Of a stretch of DNA of 64,000 nucleotides, positions 1 to 8,314 are shown one piece after another. How positions within the stretch are numbered: position 1 is the stretch's first letter; each line of letters starts with the position of its first letter. The DNA is from Erythrobacter sp. JK5 (lineage in GTDB: Bacteria; Pseudomonadota; Alphaproteobacteria; Sphingomonadales; Sphingomonadaceae). The notes under the pieces were generated by a model that had not been told where the DNA came from, did not search any database, and worked only from the letters and a program-made list of their open reading frames with translations. The DNA is taken from contig NZ_CP073577.1 of the NCBI RefSeq assembly GCF_018205975.1, forward strand, positions 124,001 to 188,000, written 5' to 3'. A program made the translations under genes and the position numbers.

Positions 1-527
1 CACCCGGCTGCGAAAGCCGACGCGGTGTCTCCCCCGGCGACTGAAAAGGCGAGCGGGAAATTGCTCGCGCCGAACACCGCGACCGGGCCGAGCGGGATCA
101 TCCGCAGGCGCAGGTCGGGCTTGGGCGGAACGCGCGCCGGATCGGCATGATCGATCCGCACACGTTGCCAGCGGCCGGCCTCGATCTCGTCGGCGAACAG
201 CCGCAGCTGGCCCACCGTGCGTCCGCGTTCTCCCTCGAGCCGCGCCTGCGGCAGGCCGGTCTCGCGCATCGCGCGCTGGGTTAGCGTGTCGCCCAGAGCA
301 TCGATCTTGGCCGCAGCGAGGCGGATGAATGCCGCCCGCTTTGCCGGGGCCAGATTGCCGAACACGGCCTGCGCCTCTGCTGCCTGCGAACACGCGAGCG
401 CAACCTCGGCCTCTCCCGCTTCGTTGAAGGCTGGGTCGAGTGTCTCGCCGGTGCCGGCATCGACAGCGTGGAAGAAGGTGTCTCCGACATGCTTCTGGCC
501 GGCAATGAAATTCGTTCCTTCAAGCAT
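1..527 (-). CDS. 2-oxoglutarate-semialdehyde (2,5-dioxovalerate) dehydrogenase, partial (C-terminus outside window)
   Basis: The visible 175 residues are the N-terminal part of an aldehyde dehydrogenase; the gene runs off the left edge. The start ATG is at 527 (MLEGTNFIAG). The segment IPLGPVAVFGASNFPLAFS is the NAD(P)-binding entry of the family (the ASNFP element), and the N-terminal layout with an FNEA element matches 2,5-dioxovalerate/alpha-ketoglutarate-semialdehyde dehydrogenases. The catalytic Cys and Glu lie in the missing part. The inferred reaction is oxidation of 2-oxoglutarate semialdehyde to 2-oxoglutarate, the last Weimberg step. It is divergent from the sugar transporter at 652, with a regulator palindrome between them. 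Context supports the subfamily call strongly; sequence alone supports it moderately. Confidence 0.85.
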   Translation of the reverse strand, partial: MLEGTNFIAGQKHVGDTFFHAVDAGTGETLDPAFNEAGEAEVALACSQAAEAQAVFGNLAPAKRAAFIRLAAAKIDALGDTLTQRAMRETGLPQARLEGERGRTVGQLRLFADEIEAGRWQRVRIDHADPARVPPKPDLRLRMIPLGPVAVFGASNFPLAFSVAGGDTASAFAAG

Positions 528-571
528 GGAGCGATTATCCTTTCGCAATCGGAGCGGGAAAAAATACCGGC

Positions 572-601
572 TTGCCTAGTGCCGGATTTCCGTCGTAGGT
601 A
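572..601 (+). promoter_or_regulatory. candidate sigma-70-like promoter for the MFS/halogenase operon
   Basis: TTGCCT at 572-577 is followed after 18 bases by TAGGTA at 596-601. The -10-like element runs into the palindrome at 598-610, so a repressor bound there would block polymerase. The same arrangement occurs on the minus strand at 15454-15483. Found by eye only; no start site is known. Confidence 0.35.
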
Positions 602-610
602 GCGCTAACA
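598..610. promoter_or_regulatory. LacI-type operator 1
   Basis: GGTAGCGCTAACA forms a near-perfect palindrome centred on AGCGCT, in the gap between the divergent semialdehyde dehydrogenase (start 527) and MFS transporter (start 652). The core recurs at 8288, 15444 and 25895. The central CG step and palindromy are typical of LacI-family sites, and the only LacI-family gene in the window is at 15560. Confidence 0.8.
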
Positions 611-651
611 TTTGCGAGGCGCAACGGTGACCTCGCTCGGGGAGGGGATCG

Positions 652-2055
652 ATGGAAGACACGCGAGACAGTGCCAACATGGCGCTGATTTCCGCGATTG
701 TGGCAGTGGCAACGATCGGCGGGTTCCTGTTCGGGTTCGACAGCGGAGTGATCAACGGGACGGTCGACGGGCTGCGCGCCGCGTTCGATTCGGACGACGT
801 TGGGACCGGCTTCAATGTGGCATCGATGCTGCTCGGCTGCGCTATCGGCGCCTTCATCGCCGGCCGTCTGGCCGACGTGCTGGGGCGCAAGCGCACGCTG
901 ATGATCGCGGCGGTGTTCTTCATCGTCAGCGCCTATGGGTCAGGGATCGCCGGTTCGTCGACCGAATTCGTGATCTACCGGATTATCGGCGGGCTGGCGG
1001 TGGGCGCGGCAAGCGTGCTCGCGCCGGCTTATGTCAGCGAAGTTACCCCGGCGCATTTGCGCGGGCGACTTTCGAGCATTCAGCAGATCATGATCATCAT
1101 CGGTCTCACCGCCGCCTTCGTTTCCAACTACCTTCTGGCCGAATATGCCGGAGCATCGACCAACCAGTTCTGGTGGGGGTTCGAGGCATGGCGCTGGATG
1201 TTCTGGATAGAGCTCGTCCCTGCAGCGGTTTTTCTCGCGGCGCTGGCATTGATTCCGGAAAGTCCGCGCTACCTCGTAGCCCGCGCGCGGACCGAGGAGG
1301 CGAAATCGGTGCTGACCGAGCTGTTCGGGCCGACCTTTGCCGCGCGCAAGGTCGAGGAGATCCAGACTTCGATCGCATCCGACCACGCGCCGCGCCTGTC
1401 TGACCTGATTGACCGCAACAGCGGCAAGGTCCGCGCGATCGTGTGGACCGGAATCGGGCTCGCGGTGTTTCAGCAGCTCGTCGGGATCAACGTGGTGTTC
1501 TATTACGGTGCGGTGCTGTGGCAGGCGGTGGGATTCAGCGAATCCGACGCGCTCAAGATCAATGTGCTCAGCGGATCGATCTCGATTGCCTCGTGCCTGG
1601 TTGCGATCGCGCTGATTGACAAGGTCGGACGCAAGCCGCTGCTGCTGATCGGATCGGTGGGGATGGCGGTCACGCTCGCGATCATGGCCTTCGCGTTCCT
1701 CAGCGGAGAGCTGGCCGACGGCGAGCTTGTGCTGTCTGACAATGCCGGGTTGGCCGCTCTGATCGCAGCGAACGCCTATGTCGCGCTGTTCAATTTCAGC
1801 TGGGGCCCGGTGATGTGGGTAATGCTGGGAGAAATGTTCCCCAACCAGATCCGCGGTTCGGGCCTCGCGGTCAGCGGATTCGCGCAATGGGCCGCGAATT
1901 TCGGGATAACCATGACCTTCCCGATCATGCTCGCGACCATCGGGCTGACCGGTGCCTATGGCTTCTACGCGCTGAGCGCGGTGGTGTCGGTGCTGTTCGT
2001 GTGGGTGATGGTGCACGAGACCAAGGGCATCGAGCTTGAGGCGATGGAGGGCTGA
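652..2055 (+). CDS. MFS sugar porter (probable xylose/pentose importer)
   Basis: 467 residues with about 12 hydrophobic segments. It carries sugar-porter signatures: the first-helix element GFLFGFDSGVINGT, a GRLADVLGRKR loop after helix 2, PESPRYL after helix 6, QQLVGINVVFYYG in helix 7 and IDKVGRKPLLL between helices 8 and 9. It should carry monosaccharide across the inner membrane by proton symport. GGGGAGGGG lies about 6 bases upstream of the ATG. It is first in a plus-strand unit with two halogenase-like genes (16-base gap to the next). Substrate is inferred as xylose from the surrounding pathway; the sequence does not separate xylose from glucose or arabinose. Confidence 0.88.
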   Translation: MEDTRDSANMALISAIVAVATIGGFLFGFDSGVINGTVDGLRAAFDSDDVGTGFNVASMLLGCAIGAFIAGRLADVLGRKRTLMIAAVFFIVSAYGSGIAGSSTEFVIYRIIGGLAVGAASVLAPAYVSEVTPAHLRGRLSSIQQIMIIIGLTAAFVSNYLLAEYAGASTNQFWWGFEAWRWMFWIELVPAAVFLAALALIPESPRYLVARARTEEAKSVLTELFGPTFAARKVEEIQTSIASDHAPRLSDLIDRNSGKVRAIVWTGIGLAVFQQLVGINVVFYYGAVLWQAVGFSESDALKINVLSGSISIASCLVAIALIDKVGRKPLLLIGSVGMAVTLAIMAFAFLSGELADGELVLSDNAGLAALIAANAYVALFNFSWGPVMWVMLGEMFPNQIRGSGLAVSGFAQWAANFGITMTFPIMLATIGLTGAYGFYALSAVVSVLFVWVMVHETKGIELEAMEG

Positions 2056-2071
2056 TCCTAGAGTCGGCTGC

Positions 2072-3595
2072 ATGATTTCGGGATCGCTCAATCCGGTGCG
2101 GGTCGTCGTCCTTGGCGGGGGTACCGCTGGATGGATGGCGGCTGCCGGACTGGCGAAGCTGCTGCCCGGACTGTGCACGGTCGATCTGGTCGAAAGCGAG
2201 GATATCGGTATCGTCGGGGTGGGAGAGGCAACGCTCCCGCATATCCGCGCCTATGTCGAACGGTTGGGTATCGACGAGGCCGAATTCATGCGCGCCACCC
2301 ATGCCACCTACAAGCTGGGGATAGACTTTCGTGATTTCGGTCGGATCGGGGAGAGCTACATCCACCCGTTCGGATCGTTCGGGGAGGAAGTGGCGGGGAT
2401 CGGATTCCATCACTTCTGGCTGGAAATGCGCCAGCACAGCCTCGCCGGTGAGCTGGGCGATTATTCGCTCGCGGTCGCGGCGGCGCGCGCCAACCGGTTC
2501 CAGCCGCCCGCCGCCGAGCCCTCGCTCGCCTCGACCTATGGCTACGCCTACCAGTTCGACGCGACCCTGTTCGGACCGTTCATGCGCGACTTCGGTATCC
2601 GCCACGGTGTGACCCGGTACGAAGGGATCGTCACCCGAGTGGAGCGCGACGCCGGGAGCGGCGACGTGACCACGCTGGTGCTGAAAGACGGGCGGCGGAT
2701 CGAGGGCGATCTGTTTATCGATTGCTCGGGTTTCCGCTCGCTGCTGCTCGGGCAGGAAATGGATGAACCGTGGGAAGACTGGACCCATTGGCTTCCGTGC
2801 GACCGCGCAGCGGCAATGCCGTGCACGCACGAGACCGGGGACATTCGCCCCTACACAATCGCAACCGCGATGCCCGCTGGCTGGCGGTGGCAAATCCCGC
2901 TGCAACACCGGATGGGCAACGGATACGTGTTTTCGAGCGCGCACCTCTCTGAAGACGAGGCCTGCGAGACGATCCGCAACGCGGCGGAGGGCGATCCGCT
3001 CGCCGACCCGCGCATCCTGCGGTTCCGCCCGGGTCGTCGCAGCCGGTCGTGGAGCGGCAACGTCATCGGTGTAGGCCTGTCGAGCGGATTCCTCGAACCG
3101 CTCGAATCGACCTCGATCTACCTCGCGCAGATGGCGATTACCTACCTGATCGAGCTGTTCCCGTCCGGAGGCGGCATCGATCCGCGCGACCGCGACGAGT
3201 TCAACCGGCTGGTCGATATGGAATACGACCGGGTGCGCGATTTCCTGATCCTGCATTACCACGCCACCACGCGCGACGATTCCGAGTTCTGGAACCATGT
3301 CCGCACGATGCAGGTGCCCGACAGTCTCGCCGACAAGCTGCAGCTGTGGCGCAAGGCCGGGCGGGTGGAGAAGTATTCCGACGGGCTGTTTTACGACGCC
3401 AGCTGGATCGCGGTCTACGTCGGGCAGGGCATGCTGCCCGAACGTCACGATCCGCGCACGGCATTGGCCGATCCCGAACGGGTGGCGGGCGCGCTCGACC
3501 GGCTCAAATCGACAATCGCAGAGGAAGTAACGGCGATGCCCGCCCATCTCGACTACCTTCGGCGCGAGCGGACCCGGCTGGCCGAACCGGCATGA
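2072..3595 (+). CDS. tryptophan-halogenase-family flavoprotein 1
   Basis: 507 residues. The FAD-binding GGGTAGW is at residues 15-21. K81 in ATYKLG aligns with the catalytic lysine of PrnA-type flavin-dependent halogenases, GWRWQIP contains the family WxWxIP motif, and SGFLEPLEST carries the conserved Glu region. Residues for hypohalite chemistry therefore look intact, but the native substrate of this TonB-receptor-associated branch is unknown and halogenation is not implied. The start at 2072 is preferred because it is just downstream of the transporter stop and places the Rossmann strand at the N-terminus. Its stop overlaps the start of the next gene (ATGA). No signal peptide is seen, so it is probably cytoplasmic. 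Confidence 0.88.
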   Translation: MISGSLNPVRVVVLGGGTAGWMAAAGLAKLLPGLCTVDLVESEDIGIVGVGEATLPHIRAYVERLGIDEAEFMRATHATYKLGIDFRDFGRIGESYIHPFGSFGEEVAGIGFHHFWLEMRQHSLAGELGDYSLAVAAARANRFQPPAAEPSLASTYGYAYQFDATLFGPFMRDFGIRHGVTRYEGIVTRVERDAGSGDVTTLVLKDGRRIEGDLFIDCSGFRSLLLGQEMDEPWEDWTHWLPCDRAAAMPCTHETGDIRPYTIATAMPAGWRWQIPLQHRMGNGYVFSSAHLSEDEACETIRNAAEGDPLADPRILRFRPGRRSRSWSGNVIGVGLSSGFLEPLESTSIYLAQMAITYLIELFPSGGGIDPRDRDEFNRLVDMEYDRVRDFLILHYHATTRDDSEFWNHVRTMQVPDSLADKLQLWRKAGRVEKYSDGLFYDASWIAVYVGQGMLPERHDPRTALADPERVAGALDRLKSTIAEEVTAMPAHLDYLRRERTRLAEPA

Positions 3596-5052
3596 GCGAG
3601 GCGCGCCCAGCGCTCGACCGGATCGCGGTCGCTGGCGATGGTCAGGTCGGCGTGCTTGCTGCGCTGGCGCTCAAGCGGGCGCTGCCGGCCTGCGAGATCA
3701 CCGTCGTGGGGCTGGCGCCCGATCCCGCCGCGTTCGCGGATCACGCGGCGACTGCGCTTCCGTTCACCAACAAGCTGCACGATCGGCTGGGCATCCGCGA
3801 AGACTGGATCGTCGCGCGCGCCGGTGGCAGCCACAGACTGGTGACGCGTTGCTTCGGATGGGGCGAAGAGGGGCAACACGGTCCGATCGCCTACGGTGCC
3901 AGCGCCGACCCGCTGCAATCCATGGCGTTCGGACGCGAATGGGGCGGGGGTTCGAGGACCGTGACCGCGCGCGAGCAGCCCGGTTCGCTGGCCGAGACGC
4001 TGGCCGGTGCGGGCCGGTTCAGGACGCCGCCGCCGGACGTCGAAACGCCGCTGGCAGAGGTCGATTATGCGCTGCGCTGGGTTCCGAGCGCCTATCGCGC
4101 GCTGCTGATCGAACTGGCGCAGCAGCTCGGCGTGCGACACGTGCAGGCGCGATCGATCGGGGTAGAGACCGATGGCGCGATCGGGGCGAAGGCGCTCGCA
4201 ATCGAAGGCGGGTCGCGGATCGAAGCGGACCTGTTCCTCGACTGCAGCGGACCGGCGGCGCACCTGCTGCGCGCGTTGCCCACCTGTCGCGAGCGGGAGT
4301 GGTCGGATACCTTGCCGACGCGCCGGGTGCTGGTGGCCAGGCCCGGCGGCCCGATGCTCGCGCTGGAGGACCGGATCTCGCTGCTGGCGGACGGCTGGCT
4401 GACCGAGCTCGCCGGACGTGACGGCTTGCACACCGTTCTCGGCGTCGGCGAAAGGGTATCCGAAGCGGCGGCGATGCAGGCCCTGGCTTCGCCGTTGCAA
4501 TACGCGGTCGAACTCGCCCCGGCGCGGGTCGCCGAACCATGGATCGGCAATGTCATCGCGATCGGCGATGCAAGCGCGCGGTTCGAACCGCTCGGCTGGC
4601 TCAATCTCGACCTTGCGCATCGCCAGCTGGCGCTGCTGCTGGAGCTGCTGCCGGGCAAGGTGATCGAACCGCTCGAGCGCGCCGAATACAATCGTCGTTC
4701 GGGCATGATGATGGACACTGCGCGCGATACGCTGGCGCTGTTCTACGCCGCACCGCGTGCCCGCCGGGTGTTCGCGAGTGTCACGCCGCAGCACGTCTCG
4801 CTGACGATCGACCAGTTCACCCGGCGGGGACGCCTGCCATTCCGCGAGGAATCGCCGCTGTTTGCCGAAGAGCAGATGGCGCTGCTGCGCGCGGTCGGTT
4901 TCGAACGCGGCACACCGCCGCAATTCAGCGCAGGCGATCCGCGCCAGATCGACGCGGCGCGACAGGCGTTTTCGGCCCGGGCACAGGCCGCACTGGACTA
5001 CGCGCCGCCCTACCAGCAATGGCTGGCAAGCGTGACAGGCGCGACCGGCTGA
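3592..5052 (+). CDS. degenerate tryptophan-halogenase-like protein (probably non-catalytic)
   Basis: 486 residues, translationally coupled to the preceding halogenase-like gene by ATGA. The fold can be followed by comparison with its neighbours: LFLDCSGPAAHLL matches the IDCSGFRSLLL strand, and GNVIAIGDASARFEPLGW matches the segment that ends LEPLEST in the others. The FAD loop is altered to GDGQVG, the TYKLG lysine motif is absent and there is no WxWxIP. The family assignment is therefore by gross layout, and catalysis as a halogenase is unlikely. It could be a regulatory or structural partner of the upstream protein. It meets the minus-strand pair tail to tail with 9 bases between. Confidence 0.75.
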   Translation: MSEARPALDRIAVAGDGQVGVLAALALKRALPACEITVVGLAPDPAAFADHAATALPFTNKLHDRLGIREDWIVARAGGSHRLVTRCFGWGEEGQHGPIAYGASADPLQSMAFGREWGGGSRTVTAREQPGSLAETLAGAGRFRTPPPDVETPLAEVDYALRWVPSAYRALLIELAQQLGVRHVQARSIGVETDGAIGAKALAIEGGSRIEADLFLDCSGPAAHLLRALPTCREREWSDTLPTRRVLVARPGGPMLALEDRISLLADGWLTELAGRDGLHTVLGVGERVSEAAAMQALASPLQYAVELAPARVAEPWIGNVIAIGDASARFEPLGWLNLDLAHRQLALLLELLPGKVIEPLERAEYNRRSGMMMDTARDTLALFYAAPRARRVFASVTPQHVSLTIDQFTRRGRLPFREESPLFAEEQMALLRAVGFERGTPPQFSAGDPRQIDAARQAFSARAQAALDYAPPYQQWLASVTGATG

Positions 5053-5061
5053 CGGCCGGGG

Positions 5062-6597
5062 CTAGGCGACCGCGCGCCGATCGACCGGGATCGCGCTGCC
5101 ATTCTGCACAAGGAACTGGTCCTGTGTCGGCATCTGCGAAACCGTGCTGGTCACGACGTCGCGGATATGCGCCAGCCGCTTGCGCGTTTCGGCCTCGTCG
5201 AGCAGCCCGGCTAGCGGGTGATGCCCGCCCGCCTTTACGCCCTGGCCCACCATCACCGACAGCCAGCTCGTCTCGGTGAACAGCTCGTTGTGCTCGCGGA
5301 TCACCCGGCCCGAACTTTCGAACATGGCGATCTTTTCGGCGAGGCTGTCGGGCAAACCCAGATTGCGGCAATAATCCCAGAACTCGCTGCCGGAGCGCTC
5401 GGTCGCGGTGTAATGCAGCACCAGGAAGTCGCGGATATCGATATATTCCTGTTCATTCTCGCGGTTGTAGCGCGCGATTTCCTGCGCGCCGAAATCGCGG
5501 GTCGGAAACAGCGTCATCAGCCGTGCGATGCCCGATTGCACGAGGTGGATCGCGGTCGATTCAAGCGGTTCGAGAAATCCCCCGGCGAGGCCCAGTGCGA
5601 CGACGTTCTTTTCCCATGCCCGCTCGCGGTGCCCGGCGAGGAAACGCAGATGGTTGGGTTGCGCCAGCGGTGCGCCGTCGAGATTGGCGAGCAGCAGGTC
5701 CTCGGCCTCCGCCTGCTCCATGTGAGCCGAGGAATAGACATGACCGTTGCCGATCCGATGCTGCAACGGAATGCGCCACTGCCAGCCGGCCGGGCGCGCG
5801 GTCGAACGGGTCAGAGGCTCATGATCGCCGCCCAGTTCGCACGGGATTGCCACCGCGCGGTCGCAGGGCAGCCATTTCGACCAGTCGGTGAATGCCACGC
5901 CCAGCGTCTGGCCGAGCAGTAGGGAGCGAAAGCCCGAGCAGTCGATGAACAGCTCGCCCTCCACTTCGGTGCCGCTCTCCAGCCTTACCGCAGTGACGAA
6001 CCCGGTCTCGGCATCCTGCATCACCTCGACGACCTTGCCCTCGATTCGGGTGACGCCCTGCCGTTCGGCGCGGCCGCGCAGGTAGCGGGCGTAGCGACCG
6101 GCATCGAACTGGAAGGCATAGCCCAGCTTCGACAGCGGCGAATTGGGCTGGTCGCGCCGCGGCCACAGGAACTTGCCCGCTTTCCCCGCCATCGCCGAAA
6201 TCGAATAGGCATCGAGCGGCGTCTCGTCTCCCAGCCCAAGCCCGCGCAGCCAATAGTGGTGGAATTCGATCCCGAGCATGTCGAGGCCGTAGGTGCCGAA
6301 CGGGTGGACGTAGGCATGGCCTTCGCGCCACCAGTCGACGAACTCGATCCCGAGCTTGTAGGTCGCGTGGGTCTCGCGCACGAACTCGCTCTCGTCGAGG
6401 CCGAGGAGCGCGTTGAAGGCCTGGATCTGCGGGATCGTTGCCTCGCCGACTCCGACCGTGCCGATCGCCTCGCTTTCGACCAGCGTGATCGAAAGGCCGG
6501 GAAAGTCGCCCATGATCTTCGATAACGCCGCCGCCGCCATCCACCCGGCGGTTCCGCCGCCGACGATGACGATCTTGCGGATCGGTTCGCCGCTCAT
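5062..6597 (-). CDS. tryptophan-halogenase-family flavoprotein 3
   Basis: 511 residues from the ATG at 6597, which overlaps the stop of the upstream gene (ATGA). FAD motif GGGTAGW is at residues 13-19, the candidate catalytic lysine is K81 (ATYKLG), GWQWRIP gives WxWxIP, and GGFLEPLEST is present. All family hallmarks are kept. It is the second gene of a minus-strand pair reading away from the TonB receptor. It is clearly paralogous to the genes at 2072 and 6594. Substrate unknown; no biosynthetic assembly-line genes lie nearby, so natural-product halogenation is not supported. Confidence 0.87.
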   Translation of the reverse strand: MSGEPIRKIVIVGGGTAGWMAAAALSKIMGDFPGLSITLVESEAIGTVGVGEATIPQIQAFNALLGLDESEFVRETHATYKLGIEFVDWWREGHAYVHPFGTYGLDMLGIEFHHYWLRGLGLGDETPLDAYSISAMAGKAGKFLWPRRDQPNSPLSKLGYAFQFDAGRYARYLRGRAERQGVTRIEGKVVEVMQDAETGFVTAVRLESGTEVEGELFIDCSGFRSLLLGQTLGVAFTDWSKWLPCDRAVAIPCELGGDHEPLTRSTARPAGWQWRIPLQHRIGNGHVYSSAHMEQAEAEDLLLANLDGAPLAQPNHLRFLAGHRERAWEKNVVALGLAGGFLEPLESTAIHLVQSGIARLMTLFPTRDFGAQEIARYNRENEQEYIDIRDFLVLHYTATERSGSEFWDYCRNLGLPDSLAEKIAMFESSGRVIREHNELFTETSWLSVMVGQGVKAGGHHPLAGLLDEAETRKRLAHIRDVVTSTVSQMPTQDQFLVQNGSAIPVDRRAVA

Positions 6598-8162
6598 TGC
6601 GCCGCCGCCAGGCCGGGTTCGACCCCCTCGTGCCATGCTCCCGCCTGCTTCAGGAATTGCTCCTGCGTCGGCATTTGGTCGGCGGCGGCGCGATAGGCTG
6701 CGCGCATCTGGGCCATCGCCTGCGCGACCTTAGCTTCATCGAGCGTGTCGGCAATCGCTTCGTGGCGCTCCGGCCAGATGTTCTGTCCCAGCATCACCGC
6801 TACCCAGCTCGGCATGGTGAACAGCTCGGCATTCTCGCGGAAGATTCGACCCCGGCTGCGCCACAGTTCGATCTTGTGCGCGAGGCTGTCGGGTATCTCC
6901 ATGTCGCGGACATAGCGCCAGAACGGCGAATCGTCGCGCTGCGTTGCCTTGTAATGGAGGATGATGAAGTCGCGGACGTCCTCATAGGTTTCGCGCATCC
7001 CGCGATTGTACTCGTCGCGCTCGAGCCCGCAGTCGGGGCCATCCGGAAACAGCGCGAACAGCCGCGCGATGCCGTTCTGGATAAGATGGATGCTGGTCGA
7101 TTCGAGCGGTTCGATAAAGCCCGAGGACAGCCCGAGCGAGACGACATTGTGGCTCCACGCCTGTTTGCGCATTCCGGTGAGGAAGCGCAGCGTGCGCGGC
7201 TCGGTCAGTGGCTCACCCTCGACATGGCGCAGCAGGATGTCGCGCGCCTCGTCTTCGTCCATGTACTGGCTCGAAAAGACGTGGCCGTTGCCGGTGCGGT
7301 GCTGGAGCGGGATGCGCCACTGCCATCCGGCGCTGTGCGCGGTGGCGCGGGTGAACGGATCGGGGGCCCCGCGATTCGCGGTGGGGACCGCGATCGCGCG
7401 ATCCATCGGCAGCCAATGGCTCCAGTCCTCGTAGCCGGTTTCGAGTGTATCCTCGATCAGCAGCCCCCTGAAACCCGAGCAGTCGATGAACAACTCGCCT
7501 TCGATCCGATCGCCGTTTTCCAGACGCACGGCAGTAACATCGCCGCATTCGCCGTCGCGCTCGACCTCGACGATCCGGCCTTCGCGGCGCTGAGTGCGCT
7601 GCCGCTCCGCCATGGTGCGCAGGAAGGCCGCATACAGGCTGGCATCGAAATGAAACGCATAGCCGATCTGCGCAACCGCCGACTTCGCGCCAGGCGCAGG
7701 CCGGCCGAATCGACCCATCGCCGCCGCGACCGAGCTCATCGAATATTCCGCGATTCTTCCCGCCTGCGCTGCGCCACTGCGAGCGCATTCGCGCAGGTAG
7801 AGTTGGTGGAAGGCGATGCCGTGCAGGTCCTGCCCGTAATTGCCGAACGGGTGGAAATAGCGATCGCCCTTCCTGCCCCAGTTCACGAATTCGATTCCCA
7901 GCTTGAAGGTCCCGCGCGTGGCGCGCAGGAATTCGTTTTCGGGGATATCGAGCATCGCGTTGAAATTGCGGATCGGCGGGATCGTCGCTTCGCCCACGCC
8001 GACCGTGCCGATCGCGTCCGATTCGATCAGCGTGATCGTCCTGCGGCCATCGTCGAAGTATCGCGACAGCGCGGCGGCGGCCATCCAGCCTGCCGTCCCC
8101 CCGCCGACAATCACCACTTTTTTCAAGCGCCCGGTGGTAGCGGTATCTCGGCTCTCGGCCAT
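6594..8162 (-). CDS. tryptophan-halogenase-family flavoprotein 4
   Basis: 522 residues when started at the ATG at 8162, chosen because GGAGGGGCGAGGA lies directly upstream; a longer form from 8195 would add 11 residues of no family character. GGGTAGW is at residues 20-26, the candidate catalytic lysine is K87 (GTFKLG), GWQWRIP is present and SGFIEPLEST is kept. It is first in the minus-strand pair and is divergent from the TonB receptor. The shared 152-base intergenic region holds operator 2, so both directions may answer to the same regulator. Confidence 0.87.
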   Translation of the reverse strand: MAESRDTATTGRLKKVVIVGGGTAGWMAAAALSRYFDDGRRTITLIESDAIGTVGVGEATIPPIRNFNAMLDIPENEFLRATRGTFKLGIEFVNWGRKGDRYFHPFGNYGQDLHGIAFHQLYLRECARSGAAQAGRIAEYSMSSVAAAMGRFGRPAPGAKSAVAQIGYAFHFDASLYAAFLRTMAERQRTQRREGRIVEVERDGECGDVTAVRLENGDRIEGELFIDCSGFRGLLIEDTLETGYEDWSHWLPMDRAIAVPTANRGAPDPFTRATAHSAGWQWRIPLQHRTGNGHVFSSQYMDEDEARDILLRHVEGEPLTEPRTLRFLTGMRKQAWSHNVVSLGLSSGFIEPLESTSIHLIQNGIARLFALFPDGPDCGLERDEYNRGMRETYEDVRDFIILHYKATQRDDSPFWRYVRDMEIPDSLAHKIELWRSRGRIFRENAELFTMPSWVAVMLGQNIWPERHEAIADTLDEAKVAQAMAQMRAAYRAAADQMPTQEQFLKQAGAWHEGVEPGLAAAQ

Positions 8163-8222
8163 TCCTCGCCCCTCCCATAGGCAAAGCTGCAACACCTTAA
8201 GGATAAACTTCCCAGCGATCTC

Positions 8223-8251
8223 TTGCCAAGGCCCTGTATCGCCGATATGCA
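8223..8251 (+). promoter_or_regulatory. candidate promoter of the TonB receptor
   Basis: TTGCCA at 8223-8228, a 17-base spacer and TATGCA at 8246-8251 make a plausible sigma-70-like promoter reading towards the receptor. Operator 2 would lie about 30 bases after the expected start point, consistent with repression by road-block. By eye only. Confidence 0.35.
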
Positions 8252-8287
8252 GCGGTCTGGGAAAGAGAAAGCGCTGCGTTCGAAATT

Positions 8288-8300
8288 GGTAGCGCTAACA
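8288..8300. promoter_or_regulatory. LacI-type operator 2
   Basis: GGTAGCGCTAACA, identical over 13 bases to the site at 598. It lies between the minus-strand halogenase-like pair and the TonB receptor, and its last base overlaps an ATG at 8300 that would be the most upstream possible receptor start. Confidence 0.8.
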
Positions 8301-8314
8301 TGGGGAGGGGAGCT

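Noticed and set aside
217..579. 120-codon plus-strand open frame
   Set aside because: Antisense to the aldehyde dehydrogenase N-terminus and of shadow composition.
2072..8162. Halogenated natural-product gene cluster
   Set aside because: No peptide synthetase, polyketide synthase, tryptophan-modifying or flavin reductase genes are near; all neighbours are sugar uptake and catabolism genes under the same operator type.
8300..8314. ATG at 8300 as the TonB receptor start
   Set aside because: It overlaps operator 2 and lacks a ribosome site, whereas GTG at 8315 has GGAGG at the right distance; not fully excluded.
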